Positions 43,195 through 52,426 are shown, counted from the first letter of the stretch. The stretch is 64,000 bases of DNA from Oscillospiraceae bacterium (GCA_009780235.1 WRAK01000010.1:1-64000); one strand, 5' to 3'. The notes: a model not told the origin generated them from the letters alone. Made by a program: numbers and translations.

Positions 43195-43634
43195 GGATTA
43201 AAATCCGCACCGCAGAACCACGGCACCTGGACGAAATCACCCGCATAGAGCACGAACACTTCCCGCACCCCTGTTGGAGCAGAGAACTCATTGAACGCAA
43301 ACTCTGCGACCCCGACACAAGATTCCTCGTAGCGGAGGCTGACGGCGTGGTGTTGGGCTACGCCGTTCTCCAACGCATCCCCCCGGAAGCGGAGTTGTTG
43401 AACATCGCCGTAGACACCCCCGCCCAACGGCAGGGACTTGGGCGGCGAATGATTCTGCAGCTCATGGATGAAGCAAGCGGGCAGGGGATAGAGACGATGT
43501 ACTTAGAAGCCCGCGCGTCTAACGCCGGGGCGTTGGCCTTGTATCGCAGTCTGGGCTTCGAGCAGACGGGGCGGCGCAGGGCGTATTATCAGAATCCTGT
43601 TGAGGGCGCGGTATTGATGATGGTGACTTTGTAG
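43191..43634 (+). CDS. rimI: Ribosomal-protein-alanine N-acetyltransferase RimI-like
   Basis: A 147-aa GNAT acetyltransferase. The acetyl-CoA loop is RQGLGRRMILQ, preceded by LLNIAVDTPAQ and followed by LEARASNAGALALYRSLGFEQTGRR. RimI acetylates the N-terminus of ribosomal protein S18 and is often near tsaB/tsaD, as here. It starts inside the polA stop (ATGA). Its TAG stop at 43632-43634 is the first TAG of the palindromic repeat downstream. Confidence 0.9.
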   Translation: MRIKIRTAEPRHLDEITRIEHEHFPHPCWSRELIERKLCDPDTRFLVAEADGVVLGYAVLQRIPPEAELLNIAVDTPAQRQGLGRRMILQLMDEASGQGIETMYLEARASNAGALALYRSLGFEQTGRRRAYYQNPVEGAVLMMVTL

Positions 43635-43657
43635 GGGCGGCCCTATGTGGCCGCCCT
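43631..43657. repeat. Single-hairpin repeat at the rimI stop
   Basis: GTAGGGGCGGCC, CTATGT, GGCCGCCC. Its TAG is the rimI stop codon. Confidence 0.8.
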
Positions 43658-43670
43658 GTGATAGTGGTAA

Positions 43671-43744
43671 TGTAGGGGGCGGCGTCCCCGACGCCCCGCA
43701 TTCCACACCGTAACACCACGGGGCATCGAGGGTGGCATTCTACA
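43671..43744. repeat. Palindromic intergenic repeat, GGCGTCC type, copy 5
   Basis: Intact left arm TGTAGGGGGCGGCGTCC; right arm partly decayed (GGGGCATCGAGGGTGGCATT, then CTACA). Confidence 0.8.
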
Positions 43745-43755
43745 ATGTACAACGT

Positions 43756-43806
43756 GTGTAGGGGTGCGCATTGCGCGTCCGCGGACGGCCATTGGCCGCC
43801 CCTGCA
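43756..43806. repeat. Palindromic intergenic repeat, GGCCATTGGCC type
   Basis: GTGTAGGGGTGCGC...GCGCG at the left and CGGACGGCCATTGGCCGCCC at the right, directly after copy 5. Three different repeats thus lie in tandem between rimI and tsaD, followed by GCCCTTGCCCTTAA, a phrase also near 40070. Confidence 0.8.
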
Positions 43807-43860
43807 TCCCCGCCCTTGCCCTTAACTTTCCATCTTCCACTACGACTAAAAGGAGCCCCC

Positions 43861-44862
43861 ATGACAATTTTGGCAATCGAAACCTCCTGCGACGAAACCG
43901 GCGTAGCCATATCTCAGGGCGGCAGGGAAATCCTCGCCAACCAAATCTTCTCCCAAGCCGACCTCCATGCCCTCTACGGCGGTGTTGTGCCGGAGATTGC
44001 TTCCCGCAACCACATCATCGTTCTGGCTAAACTCGTAGAGAGCGCATTGGCCGAGGCGGGGCTTACGAAGGCAGACCTCGACGCCATCGCCGTCACCTGC
44101 GCCCCCGGTCTTATCGGCGCGCTTTTGGTGGGCGTAAACTTTGCCAAGAGCATGGCCTACGCACTCGGTATACCGCTGATTCCCGTCCATCACATCCACG
44201 GGCACATCGCCGCGAACTATATCGCCTACCCGGACTTGGAGCCGCCTTTCCTATGCCTCGTTGTCTCCGGCGGCCACAGTCAGTTGGTTGATGTGCGGGA
44301 CTACACCGATATGACAGTCATCGGCTCTACCCGTGATGACGCGGCGGGGGAGTGTTTCGACAAAGTCGCCCGTGTCCTCGGTCTCGGCTATCCCGGCGGA
44401 AAAGCTTTGGATGACCTCGGCAGGGGAGGTGACGATACGGCTTATACCTTGCCCCGCTCCACAATCGACGGCGCGCCGTTGGACATGAGTTTCTCCGGCC
44501 TCAAAACGGCGGTACTCAACCTCATCCACAACACAGAACAGAAAGGGGAGACACTTGACCGCCCCGGTCTCGCGGCATCCTTTGCGGCGGCAGTCAGCAA
44601 CACGCTTGTTCCCCGCACCATGCAGGCCGCCCGTGACCTCGGCTATGAGACCATCTGCGTCGCAGGGGGCGTGGCCGCGAACTCCCGTATACGGCGGGAT
44701 TTGGAAGAAGCCGTCAAGCGGGAAGGCCGCACCTTATACCTGCCGCCCCTTGCACTTTGCGGTGATAACGCCGCCATGATAGCCTGCCAGGCATACTTCG
44801 AACCAAGGCCCGGTTTGCGGGACAATTTGGACATAAATGCCTATGCGACAATGGCTATTTAA
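43861..44862 (+). CDS. tsaD: tRNA N6-adenosine threonylcarbamoyltransferase TsaD
   Basis: A 333-aa Kae1/TsaD enzyme that transfers the threonylcarbamoyl group to A37 of tRNAs reading ANN codons. Motifs: LAIETSCDETGVAI, metal-binding HHIHGHIAANY (about residue 108), VSGGHSQLVDV, and CVAGGVAANSRIR near the end. The ATG at 43861 follows AAAGGAG; longer frames are repeat-derived. tsaB and tsaE are not in the window. Confidence 0.97.
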   Translation: MTILAIETSCDETGVAISQGGREILANQIFSQADLHALYGGVVPEIASRNHIIVLAKLVESALAEAGLTKADLDAIAVTCAPGLIGALLVGVNFAKSMAYALGIPLIPVHHIHGHIAANYIAYPDLEPPFLCLVVSGGHSQLVDVRDYTDMTVIGSTRDDAAGECFDKVARVLGLGYPGGKALDDLGRGGDDTAYTLPRSTIDGAPLDMSFSGLKTAVLNLIHNTEQKGETLDRPGLAASFAAAVSNTLVPRTMQAARDLGYETICVAGGVAANSRIRRDLEEAVKREGRTLYLPPLALCGDNAAMIACQAYFEPRPGLRDNLDINAYATMAI

Positions 44863-44884
44863 TGAACAATCAAAAATACGCAAA

Positions 44885-44923
44885 AAAGTTCACATTTCCG
44901 ACAGGGAATGTGAACTTTCTTTG
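44885..44923 (+). terminator. Rho-independent terminator after tsaD
   Basis: AAAGTTCACATTTCC and GGAATGTGAACTTT pair with a 5-base loop, followed by CTTT, 23 bases after the tsaD stop. Confidence 0.75.
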
Positions 44924-45053
44924 GTTTACAAGGAAAAAATTATGTGTTAAAGTGAGCCAAAGCAAAAGAAACAGACAAAAAAACAAACTGTGTGTGCAAG
45001 AACATCTTCGATGTTGCAAACATAAAAAATGTTCCTAACAGGAGGCAAAGACC

Positions 45054-46481
45054 ATGAAAAAGACCACAAGAAGACTATCCTCATTCCTACTCATTGCCGC
45101 ACTCATCTTAGGCCTTTCCGGGGGGGCAGCCTTTGCCTCTCCCACGCTGGACGGAAGAGACCCGGACGCGCCCGTCTCCCTCACCATCCACCACAATGTC
45201 CGGCCGGACGGCACTATCACGCCCGGCACTCCCACAGGCCAACTCCCGTCACCCATCGGTGCACCCGTTGCAGGCTCCGAGTGGATGATTCAACTGATTA
45301 CCGTACCTACGGGAACTACTTGGGACGGTAACATGAGCTCCATCCAAGAAAGCTGGTTGGGTGAGCCAATCATCGAGACGACAGGCACAAACGGCCAAGC
45401 CGTATTCAAAGGCATTCCGCAAGGTGTCTACTTGGTGACAGAACTCACCGTCGATGTACCGGGCTACGGCGCAATCGCCGACCCCTTCCTTGTGAGCCTG
45501 CCGTACTTCTGGGACGGCGAATGGGTCTATGATGTACACGCCTTCCCCAAAGACCCGACCCGGCCCGTCACAGGGAAATTCTTGGAGAACGTTGAACTCA
45601 TCAACGGCGATGTCGTCATCACTTGGGTATTCGCAGTAGATATCCGCCTCGGCCTCGACACAATTGAGCCGATTGCAGAGACTTCAGCTTTCATCCGCAT
45701 GGTTGACCCGCTGGATCCGAGACTCACATTCCTGCCAAACTCTGTCAGTATTGAGTATGATACTACCACAGGCCCGCAGACATTGTCGAGCACCGGCTTT
45801 GCCAGCAACGTGGACGGCAGCAATGTCCTCAACATCGACATCATCGGCCCCGGCCGTGATGCGATTGCAGCAAACGGAGAAGTCGGCGGAGATATCCGCA
45901 TTACGTTCCAAACCCGTGCGAATATCAACAGCCATGAGGATTTGGGACTGATTGAGAACTCGGCCGTTCTCTGGTACAGCGGACACCCGGAACTCGAAAT
46001 AGAAGATGTCCCCTATACCACCGTATACGGCATTCGTCTCACCAAGGTCAACACCGCAGGCGACCCGCTCGGCGGCGCAGTATTCCAGCTGTTCGCGCCT
46101 GAGGACATCGAAGGTACAGGCACAGCCGCAAGAGTGAGAAGCGGTGCGGTACCGATTATGACAGCCACATCCGGCACAGACGGGATTGCAAGCTTCTACG
46201 GTCTCCCGGAAGGTACGTACTTCCTCTACGAGTACGCCGCCCCGGCCGGATATACGGCGATTCCTTATCCGATGCAGGTAGAGGTGAACGCAGAGGCTGT
46301 GGGAGTGTATCCAGACAACTATATCATCAGCGTGACGGTGACGAACAGCGCGTCTTTCAACCTGCCGCTCACAGGCGGTATGGGGACGATTCTCTTCACC
46401 GCAGTAGGCCTCGTACTCATTGGCAGCGCAGTGTTGTTGATTATCGTAGTGGGCAAAAAGAAGAAAAAAGAAAACCACTAG
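45054..46481 (+). CDS. LPXTG-type isopeptide-forming pilin (SpaA-like)
   Basis: A 475-aa secreted pilus subunit. Signal peptide about 1-28 (cleaved after GGAAFA); a pilin-motif-like segment WVYDVHAFPKDP (about 160-170) offering the lysine for polymerisation; a fimbrial isopeptide D2-type middle domain; a SpaA/Cna-B domain with the E-box-like YLYEYAAPAGY region; and a sorting signal LPLTG, membrane helix and KKKKKENH tail. Sortases downstream would cleave LPLT/G and join subunits. AGGAGG precedes the ATG. No second, tip or base, pilin gene is present. Confidence 0.92.
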   Translation: MKKTTRRLSSFLLIAALILGLSGGAAFASPTLDGRDPDAPVSLTIHHNVRPDGTITPGTPTGQLPSPIGAPVAGSEWMIQLITVPTGTTWDGNMSSIQESWLGEPIIETTGTNGQAVFKGIPQGVYLVTELTVDVPGYGAIADPFLVSLPYFWDGEWVYDVHAFPKDPTRPVTGKFLENVELINGDVVITWVFAVDIRLGLDTIEPIAETSAFIRMVDPLDPRLTFLPNSVSIEYDTTTGPQTLSSTGFASNVDGSNVLNIDIIGPGRDAIAANGEVGGDIRITFQTRANINSHEDLGLIENSAVLWYSGHPELEIEDVPYTTVYGIRLTKVNTAGDPLGGAVFQLFAPEDIEGTGTAARVRSGAVPIMTATSGTDGIASFYGLPEGTYFLYEYAAPAGYTAIPYPMQVEVNAEAVGVYPDNYIISVTVTNSASFNLPLTGGMGTILFTAVGLVLIGSAVLLIIVVGKKKKKENH

Positions 46482-46500
46482 ACGATAATAGAACATATAG

Positions 46501-46530
46501 GCGAGGCAGAGGGACATACCTCTGCCTCGT
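46501..46530. terminator. Hairpin after the pilin gene
   Basis: GCGAGGCAGAGG and CCTCTGCCTCGT pair around a 6-base loop. A true T-run is missing, so it may instead weaken transcription into the sortase genes, a common arrangement in pilus operons. Confidence 0.55.
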
Positions 46531-46551
46531 CACCGGATTCAGATAACGCAG

Positions 46552-46636
46552 AATTAACAATGCAGAATACAGAATCAAGGGCAAGGACGTTGCGTGCGGA
46601 AAATAATTCTGCATCCTTAATTCTGCATTCTGCATT
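46552..46636. repeat. TTCTGCAT-type inverted repeat
   Basis: AATGCAGAATACAGAAT at the left and ATTCTGCATTCTGCATTAA at the right, with CAAGGGCAAGGACG between. A related stretch, AAATTCTGCATCCTGCATTA, occurs upstream of tcdA at 36861-36880. Confidence 0.75.
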
Positions 46637-46662
46637 AAAAAAGACAGAGGGGGTAAGGTGCG

Positions 46663-47523
46663 ATGAAGAAATTTTTACTGATTTTCCTCGTCATGCTCAT
46701 GGTTCTGGCAGGTCTCGGCCTGATGTTCTACCCGGACATCAGCACATGGTGGAACAGCAGAACCCACAGCGGGCTAGTGCAAGTCTACAACGAAGAAGTT
46801 GCCCGCATGGACGAGTTTAATATAGAAGAACACTTCAGACGGGCAAAAGAATACAACGCCGCTCTACAGGGCAACTACATCATGGATCCATTCGCAGACG
46901 ACAGAGAGACCGCGGAAACCCTGTCGTCGGATTACTACTTAGACACCCTAAACATCAGCGGCACCATGGCCCATATCGAAATTCCCGCCATAGATGTAAG
47001 TCTCCCCGTATTCCATACGACAAACACAGATGTTCTCAGCCGGGGTATCGGGCATATGGAGGGCACATCATTTCCCATAGGCGGGCAGGGGACACACGCC
47101 GTGCTCACGGGGCACTCAGGCCTGCCTTTTGCCAGAATGTTCACGGACTTGGAAGAGCTTGTCATCGGCGATCTCTTCTTCATCAACGTGCTAAACGAGC
47201 GGCTGGCCTACGAGGTAGACCAAATCATCACGGTTTTGCCCCACGAGGTAGAATCCCTGCGCATTGACAGGGCTGCGGACTATGTGACGCTCATAACTTG
47301 CACACCCTATGCCATCAACACCCACAGGCTCTTGGTGCGGGGTGCACGAATCCCCTACGAACCGGGCATGGCCGAGGCAATCGAGTTGATTACCGGGGCG
47401 ATTAACTGGCGGCTTGTGATTATCATAGTCGGTGTCCTGCTGTTCCTGCTTATTTTTATCACCTGCAAGCGAATCGGACACAAGAAAAAGCGTACCGAAC
47501 GAGAGTGGGTGAGGATACGATGA
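46663..47523 (+). CDS. Class C (pilus) sortase
   Basis: A 286-aa membrane transpeptidase. Membrane segments at both ends (about 3-22 and 246-266) flank the sortase fold, with catalytic His in LTGHSGL, Cys in TLITCTPY and Arg in THRLLVRG. It should cleave LPLTG and form the Lys-linked pilus fibre. The overall shape fits class C. The next sortase starts inside its stop (ATGA). Confidence 0.9.
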   Translation: MKKFLLIFLVMLMVLAGLGLMFYPDISTWWNSRTHSGLVQVYNEEVARMDEFNIEEHFRRAKEYNAALQGNYIMDPFADDRETAETLSSDYYLDTLNISGTMAHIEIPAIDVSLPVFHTTNTDVLSRGIGHMEGTSFPIGGQGTHAVLTGHSGLPFARMFTDLEELVIGDLFFINVLNERLAYEVDQIITVLPHEVESLRIDRAADYVTLITCTPYAINTHRLLVRGARIPYEPGMAEAIELITGAINWRLVIIIVGVLLFLLIFITCKRIGHKKKRTEREWVRIR

Positions 47524-48215
47524 GAAAAGCGGTACTAATTATAGCGGTGCTTCTTCTGGTTACAGGCGTGACGGTCTTTTTCTATCCCCGTGTACAGCAG
47601 TTTCTGTACAGGCAGCACGCCAGAGATGTAATTGAGAGCTTCGAGGAGCGGATGGAGTTCTACCGCGCCGAGAGCGAAGACGGCACCCTCCGCTGGCTAC
47701 ACGACCTGATGGTTGCGTACAACGAACACCTCTACGAGACAGGTCAAGCGGACTTGGTAGATGCGCTTTCCTACAGTCAAGTAGACTTCAGCCTCCTCCG
47801 ATTCGGCTTCGAGGAGGAGATGATTGGTTTCATTACCATCCCAAGGATGGATATCGAACTGCCCATCTACTTAGGCGCGAACGACGAAAACATGCGCCGA
47901 GGCGCGGCGCACCTCACGCAGACATCTCTCCCTGTGGGCGGCATTAACACAAACACCGTCATCGCCGCCCACAGAGGCTTCAGCGGTGCCGCGATGTTCC
48001 GAGATATCGAACAACTCGAAATCGGAGACGAGATATTTATCACCAATTTCTATGAGACCCTCAGATATGCGGTGGTAGAGACCCGTGTCATCCTGCCAAA
48101 TGAGGTACGGACAGTCCTCATCCAAAGCGGCAGGGATTTGGTGACACTCACAACCTGCCACCCCTATAGGCATAATTCCCAACGGTATTTGGTCTTTGCC
48201 GAACGTGTTGCGTAG
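47520..48215 (+). CDS. Second class C-like sortase
   Basis: A 231-aa sortase with one N-terminal membrane segment (about 3-21) and the triad His in IAAHRGF, Cys in TLTTCHPY, Arg in NSQRYLVF. Unlike the upstream sortase it has no C-terminal membrane helix. It may anchor the finished pilus or act on another substrate; it is clearly divergent from its neighbour. It overlaps the first sortase by ATGA and a strong terminator follows. Confidence 0.88.
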   Translation: MRKAVLIIAVLLLVTGVTVFFYPRVQQFLYRQHARDVIESFEERMEFYRAESEDGTLRWLHDLMVAYNEHLYETGQADLVDALSYSQVDFSLLRFGFEEEMIGFITIPRMDIELPIYLGANDENMRRGAAHLTQTSLPVGGINTNTVIAAHRGFSGAAMFRDIEQLEIGDEIFITNFYETLRYAVVETRVILPNEVRTVLIQSGRDLVTLTTCHPYRHNSQRYLVFAERVA

Positions 48216-48225
48216 CGCAACGCAG

Positions 48226-48259
48226 AACCCCTGCAAGTTGAGGGCTTGCAGGGGTTTTT
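48226..48259 (+). terminator. Rho-independent terminator of the pilus genes
   Basis: AACCCCTGCAAG and CTTGCAGGGGTT form a 12-bp stem followed by TTTG, 11 bases after the second sortase. Confidence 0.88.
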
Positions 48260-48290
48260 GCGTGCTTATGGGGTGTGAATGATTCGCTTG

Positions 48291-48333
48291 CTGCGCCCCC
48301 CATTCCGGCGGGCGAGCCGGAATGGGGGGCGTT
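48291..48333. terminator. GC-rich hairpin between convergent genes
   Basis: GCGCCCCCCATTCCGGC and GCCGGAATGGGGGGCG pair around GGGCGA. It lies just past the pdaA stop and could end that transcript; it has no T-run on either side. Confidence 0.55.
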
Positions 48334-48356
48334 ATAAATCTATCACAAACAAAAAA

Positions 48357-49109
48357 TCAAGCCACCAACCCGGTAATACACCGAAACTCATACCCCATCC
48401 CCAAATACGCCTGAATCAACTCCTCCAAAATCGCCGCATTTGTCGCCGATGTGCTGTGCAGCATCAAAATCGCCCCCGGATGAATCCGCGGAAGCAACTT
48501 ATCAAAGGCCTGCTGCTTACTCGGCTGGTCATCCACATTCCAGTCCACGTAAGCCAGAGACCAAAACACCGTAGTATACCCCAACTCCTTAGCCATCTTC
48601 AAATTCGCCTCGCTGTACTTACCCTGCGGCGGACGATAGAGCTTCGGCATCGGCTTACCTATAACCGCCTCATAATGCCGCTCCGTCTCCTCCAACTCCT
48701 GCCGGAAGCGTGCGATGTCCGAAATGGCCGACATATTCGGATGGTGCATCGTATGATTCGCCACCGTATGCCCCTCCTCTACCATACGCCGAATCAGCTC
48801 GGGGTAATCCCGAATATAGGTGCCGACCAGAAAAAACGCCGCCGGGACACTATTCGCCTGCAACACATCCAAAATCGGCTCCGTGTAGCCGTTTTCAAAG
48901 CCCGCATCAAAGGTTAAATAGATGACTTTCTCCTCCGTGGGGTCAACAAAGCAGGCATCGTGTTCCAAGAGCGACTCCGCCGTGGCGTTCCCCACGGGCT
49001 TCTCGCCGGGAGTAGGGAAGGAAAGCCCCCAGTTATCCGCCGCAAGGGCAGAGCTGAGCGGGGTAAAAAGCAAAATAATTGCCAATAGAAAAATCATGGT
49101 TTTCCGCAT
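48357..49109 (-). CDS. pdaA: Polysaccharide deacetylase PdaA-like
   Basis: A 250-aa exported deacetylase with a signal peptide (about 1-23). NodB-domain motifs: TFDAGFENGYT (catalytic Asp), ANHTMHHPNMS (metal His), YRPPQGKYSE and LMLHST. PdaA-type enzymes deacetylate muramic acid so that muramic-delta-lactam forms in the spore cortex, needed for germination. AAAAGGAGC precedes the ATG. A TGAATA on the minus strand near 49160 resembles a sigma-G -35 box, but no good -10 was found. Confidence 0.9.
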   Translation of the reverse strand: MRKTMIFLLAIILLFTPLSSALAADNWGLSFPTPGEKPVGNATAESLLEHDACFVDPTEEKVIYLTFDAGFENGYTEPILDVLQANSVPAAFFLVGTYIRDYPELIRRMVEEGHTVANHTMHHPNMSAISDIARFRQELEETERHYEAVIGKPMPKLYRPPQGKYSEANLKMAKELGYTTVFWSLAYVDWNVDDQPSKQQAFDKLLPRIHPGAILMLHSTSATNAAILEELIQAYLGMGYEFRCITGLVA

Positions 49110-49180
49110 AGTAAAAGCTCCTTTTTGCCATATTAAACAGGAAACGACTATATTAGCTATTCACAAAAAGGGGGCGCATT

Positions 49181-50203
49181 ATGCGTAACCGTTTCATAGC
49201 CCTACTATTGGCACTCACCCTACTGTTCACGCCCACCGCCGTCCTGGCCGCCGAGACAGGCAGCGGGAGAGAACCCGAGCACATCAAATGGGTAGATTTC
49301 AATGTCAGCTACGGCGCACTCACAGCCGCCTTAGACTACGATGTCAAAACCCACGGCACAGACATCCACCTCAACTGGATAGAACTCCTGGCCGTCCTCG
49401 GCGCACGCTACGGCGGGAAGTTCTCTAAATATAAGAAAAGTCACCTCGACGACCTCGCTGCCAAACTCCTTTCCGGCGAGAAGCTAGGTGACATAACATC
49501 AGATTTAGAAAATTACGACTACTATCATGAGGCCTATTCCGCAATCCTCAGCGAATTCGTCGGTGAACACCGTATCCAAGTCTCCGACCCGAATGACCCC
49601 ACGCAGACCGACTGGGAAGACCGCTACGGCTTAAAAGTCTATTCTCCCATAGCGGCGGGTTTCGGCTACGGTGACTTTGACGATTTCGGCACGGGCCGCA
49701 GTTACGGCTACAACCGCAAGCACCTCGGCCACGACATGTTCGGTGCGGTCGGCACGCCCATCGTGGCTGTGGAGAGCGGCGTGGTGCAGGTCATGGGTTG
49801 GAACCAATATGGCGGTTGGCGCATCGGGATTCGCAGTTTTGACGGTCTGCGCTACTACTATTATGCCCATCTGCGGCAAAATCGCCCTTACCACCCGGAT
49901 ATGGCCGAGGGCCAAGTCGTCAAAGCCGGGGACGTCATCGGCTACATGGGCCGCACGGGCTACAGCCGCAAGGAGAACACCAACGGCATTCGGGAAACCC
50001 ACCTCCATTGGGGTCTCCAACTCATCTTCCACCCGGAACAAGAGGAGGGGGCGAAAGAAATTTGGGTAGACCTCTACAACCTCACCCGTCTCTTGGCGAA
50101 AAACCGTAGTGAAACCTACCGTGTAGACGAAACCAAAGAATTTTACCGCACCTACGACTTCGATGAACCGAACCTATCCGACAGATTGGAATCCTGTATG
50201 TAG
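49181..50203 (+). CDS. M23 family metallopeptidase
   Basis: A 340-aa exported protein: signal peptide (about 1-23, ending VLAAE), a helical region of about 130 residues, then a LytM/M23 peptidase domain with the zinc ligands in GHDMFGAVGTP (about 183) and HLHWGLQ (about 273). Such enzymes cut peptide bridges in peptidoglycan. It is divergent from pdaA with a 71-base shared upstream region, suggesting a joint role in spore or wall remodelling. The TAG stop is followed by GG as in the repeat-captured genes. Confidence 0.9.
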   Translation: MRNRFIALLLALTLLFTPTAVLAAETGSGREPEHIKWVDFNVSYGALTAALDYDVKTHGTDIHLNWIELLAVLGARYGGKFSKYKKSHLDDLAAKLLSGEKLGDITSDLENYDYYHEAYSAILSEFVGEHRIQVSDPNDPTQTDWEDRYGLKVYSPIAAGFGYGDFDDFGTGRSYGYNRKHLGHDMFGAVGTPIVAVESGVVQVMGWNQYGGWRIGIRSFDGLRYYYYAHLRQNRPYHPDMAEGQVVKAGDVIGYMGRTGYSRKENTNGIRETHLHWGLQLIFHPEQEEGAKEIWVDLYNLTRLLAKNRSETYRVDETKEFYRTYDFDEPNLSDRLESCM

Positions 50204-50251
50204 GGTTGTCCGAACTTCCTCATTTTGCTCAGAATGGCAGAAATACCTCGG

Positions 50252-50328
50252 TGTAGGGGCGGCTAATAGCCGCCCCTACGTTTCATTTTTACAATGCGTG
50301 CGCTCGGACGATTACGAATCGCCCCTAC
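50252..50328. repeat. Palindromic repeat, GGCTAATAGCC type
   Basis: The left arm is a complete hairpin (GTAGGGGCGGC, TAATA, GCCGCCCCTAC); the right arm is CGGACGATTACGAATCGCCC then CTAC. Different arm words from the other families. Further on, CTGCCGGGGTCCCGGCAG (50348-50365) is a small hairpin. The 279-base gap holds no gene. Confidence 0.75.
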
Positions 50329-50482
50329 CTTGGGCGTTCCTTGTTCTGCCGGGGTCCCGGCAGAACTCTTTTGCGTCGCAAAAGAATTTACGTTATACTA
50401 ACAAATAACATCATTTGCATTTCGATGGAACTTTCCACCGCCAAAATTCGTCTTACTATCCAAACACATGCGGAGAACATAT

Positions 50483-52426
50483 ATGGACATAGAAAACATA
50501 CTCCAAAATATAGACGGCATTGCCGCCTTAGAGCGCACTTTGCCTTTCTTCACATTTTTATCCCGCTTTATCCTGCCCATTCTGGCACTCGTCATCCTGC
50601 TGCGCTGTTTGCAGAGCCTCCTGCGGGAGCGGATTGAGCCGGAAGTCTGGGGCTATTTAAGTCTGCCCAACGCCACCCGTGTGGCACTCTGCCATTGGGA
50701 AAACCTCATCGGCCGCACCAAGACCGCCGATGTCTCCCTCAACTACCCGACCATCAGCCGCAGCCACCTCGCCCTCACCCGAGATGACAAAGCCCGCTGG
50801 ACAGCGACCGACCTCGGCTCCAAAGCCGGCGTGACCATCAACGGGTCAAAACTCAACGGCAAAGCGGAAGTACGCAAAGGCGACGTACTCGGTCTCGGCG
50901 GGGTAGAGGTAGCACTTTTAGACCTCAACCCGGCGGAACTCGGCGCGCAGAGCATGGCCCGTACCAAACCGGGGCTTTGGTTTCGGCCATCGGGTACATT
51001 TTTCTTCCTCACACTCTTCATAGCAGTACTGGCCGTCCAGCACTCCATCGTCAACATAGATACCTTGGACAATTTCAACATGCAAATCCCCTTGGGATTC
51101 GCCGCGCTCGCCGCTATTATGTGGGGCTACTTTTTTATCGTCCGCGCTATGGGGCGGACAGGCTTTGAGGTTGAGGCCATGGCATTCTTCCTCTGTAGTG
51201 TGAGTATGAGTGTAATCGCCACCGCCGCCCCGCACGAGATGTTGCGGACGGCTGGCATGATCTTAGGCGGGGTGATATTCTTCATCGTCATCTGCTTTAT
51301 CCTGCGTGATCTCGGCCGGGCAAAACTCTGGCGGTGGCCAATTGGCATTGCAGGCATACTTCTGTTGGCCGCCGGGTTCGTCCTCGCGGAAGAACTCTAC
51401 GGCGCAAGACGTTGGATTGAAATTGGCGGCTTCCGATTTCAGCCCTCGGAGTTTGTCAAAATCGCCTTTATCTTCGTTGGTGCCGCCTCCCTAGAGCGGC
51501 TTTTTGCCAGACGCAATTTATTCTCTTTCATCGGCTACGCCGCAGTCTGTGTCGGGATGCTGGCTCTGCAACCTGATTTTGGCTCAGCAGCGGTGTTCTT
51601 CGCCACCTTCCTCGTCATCGCATTCCTCCGTTCCGGGGATTGGACGACGATTTCGCTCGCGCTCGCGTCCGTTGTCTTTGCGGGCTTCTTGGTTCTGACC
51701 ATGGCCCCTCACGTCGCCGCACGCTTTGCCAACTGGGGTAACATCTGGGAATATCCCAACTGGTTTAGCGGTGGGATGCAACAGGTGCGCACCCTGTCCT
51801 CCACCGCGTCCGGCGGCCTGTTCGGACTCGGGGCAGGGGAGGGCGTACTCCATAGCGTCTTCGCCGCCGATGCCGATATGGTCTTCGGCGTCGTGGCCGA
51901 GGAGTTGGGATTGCTTATCGCCATCATGTGCGTGGTGATCATCATTCTTTTCGGCGTGTTAGCCATCCGCTCCACCACGACAGCGCGGAGCAGCTTCTAT
52001 GTCATCGCCGCAGGGGCGGCCGTTACAATGTTCTTGGCGCAGACCATCCTAAACGTCTTCGGCGCGTTGGACATCATCCCCTTCACGGGGATTACATTCC
52101 CCTTCGTCTCCCGCGGCGGATCCAGTATGTTGGCAAGTTGGGGAATGTTAGCTTTCATCAAAGCCGCCGACACAAGACAAAACGCAAGTCTCGCCGTAAA
52201 GCTCGACCGCAAGGCCATCCGTGAAGCGAAACTGGAAGAATACTACGACGAGTACGACGATGTCGGCACTTACGATGATATACATGACGACCACTACGAA
52301 GAAGACCGCCGCGGCGAACCGTTAGACGGCGGCATCGACCCGCTATACTTCAACGACAACACGCAAGATTTCAATATCGACAGCAGCACATGGGACTTCA
52401 GCGACGGATGGGAGGACAGATTATGA
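50483..52426 (+). CDS. FHA-FtsW/RodA/SpoVE fusion (SEDS glycosyltransferase)
   Basis: A 647-aa protein. An N-terminal membrane helix (about 20-40) is followed by a cytoplasmic FHA domain (about 60-135; GRTKTADVSL, then ISRSHLAL), which binds phosphothreonine, and by a SEDS polymerase domain with about ten helices (RRWIEIGGFRFQPSEF, LGAGEGVLHSVFAADADMVF, GITFPFVSRGGSSML). An Asp/Tyr-rich acidic tail ends it. SEDS proteins polymerise peptidoglycan with a class B PBP, here the next gene. The FHA domain suggests control by PrkC phosphorylation. The ATG at 50483 follows CGGAG; 50468 is the alternative. Confidence 0.93.
   Translation: MDIENILQNIDGIAALERTLPFFTFLSRFILPILALVILLRCLQSLLRERIEPEVWGYLSLPNATRVALCHWENLIGRTKTADVSLNYPTISRSHLALTRDDKARWTATDLGSKAGVTINGSKLNGKAEVRKGDVLGLGGVEVALLDLNPAELGAQSMARTKPGLWFRPSGTFFFLTLFIAVLAVQHSIVNIDTLDNFNMQIPLGFAALAAIMWGYFFIVRAMGRTGFEVEAMAFFLCSVSMSVIATAAPHEMLRTAGMILGGVIFFIVICFILRDLGRAKLWRWPIGIAGILLLAAGFVLAEELYGARRWIEIGGFRFQPSEFVKIAFIFVGAASLERLFARRNLFSFIGYAAVCVGMLALQPDFGSAAVFFATFLVIAFLRSGDWTTISLALASVVFAGFLVLTMAPHVAARFANWGNIWEYPNWFSGGMQQVRTLSSTASGGLFGLGAGEGVLHSVFAADADMVFGVVAEELGLLIAIMCVVIIILFGVLAIRSTTTARSSFYVIAAGAAVTMFLAQTILNVFGALDIIPFTGITFPFVSRGGSSMLASWGMLAFIKAADTRQNASLAVKLDRKAIREAKLEEYYDEYDDVGTYDDIHDDHYEEDRRGEPLDGGIDPLYFNDNTQDFNIDSSTWDFSDGWEDRL

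Noticed and set aside
43631-43806. CRISPR-like array between rimI and tsaD
   Set aside because: Three different palindromic repeats in a row with unequal lengths; no identical direct repeats with regular spacers.
48279-48917. 212-aa plus-strand frame opposite pdaA
   Set aside because: Arg/Pro/His-rich composition typical of antisense frames; pdaA has all NodB motifs.
49110-49180. Sigma-G promoter for pdaA
   Set aside because: TGAATA is present on the minus strand but no CATACTA-like -10 occurs at 17-18 bases.
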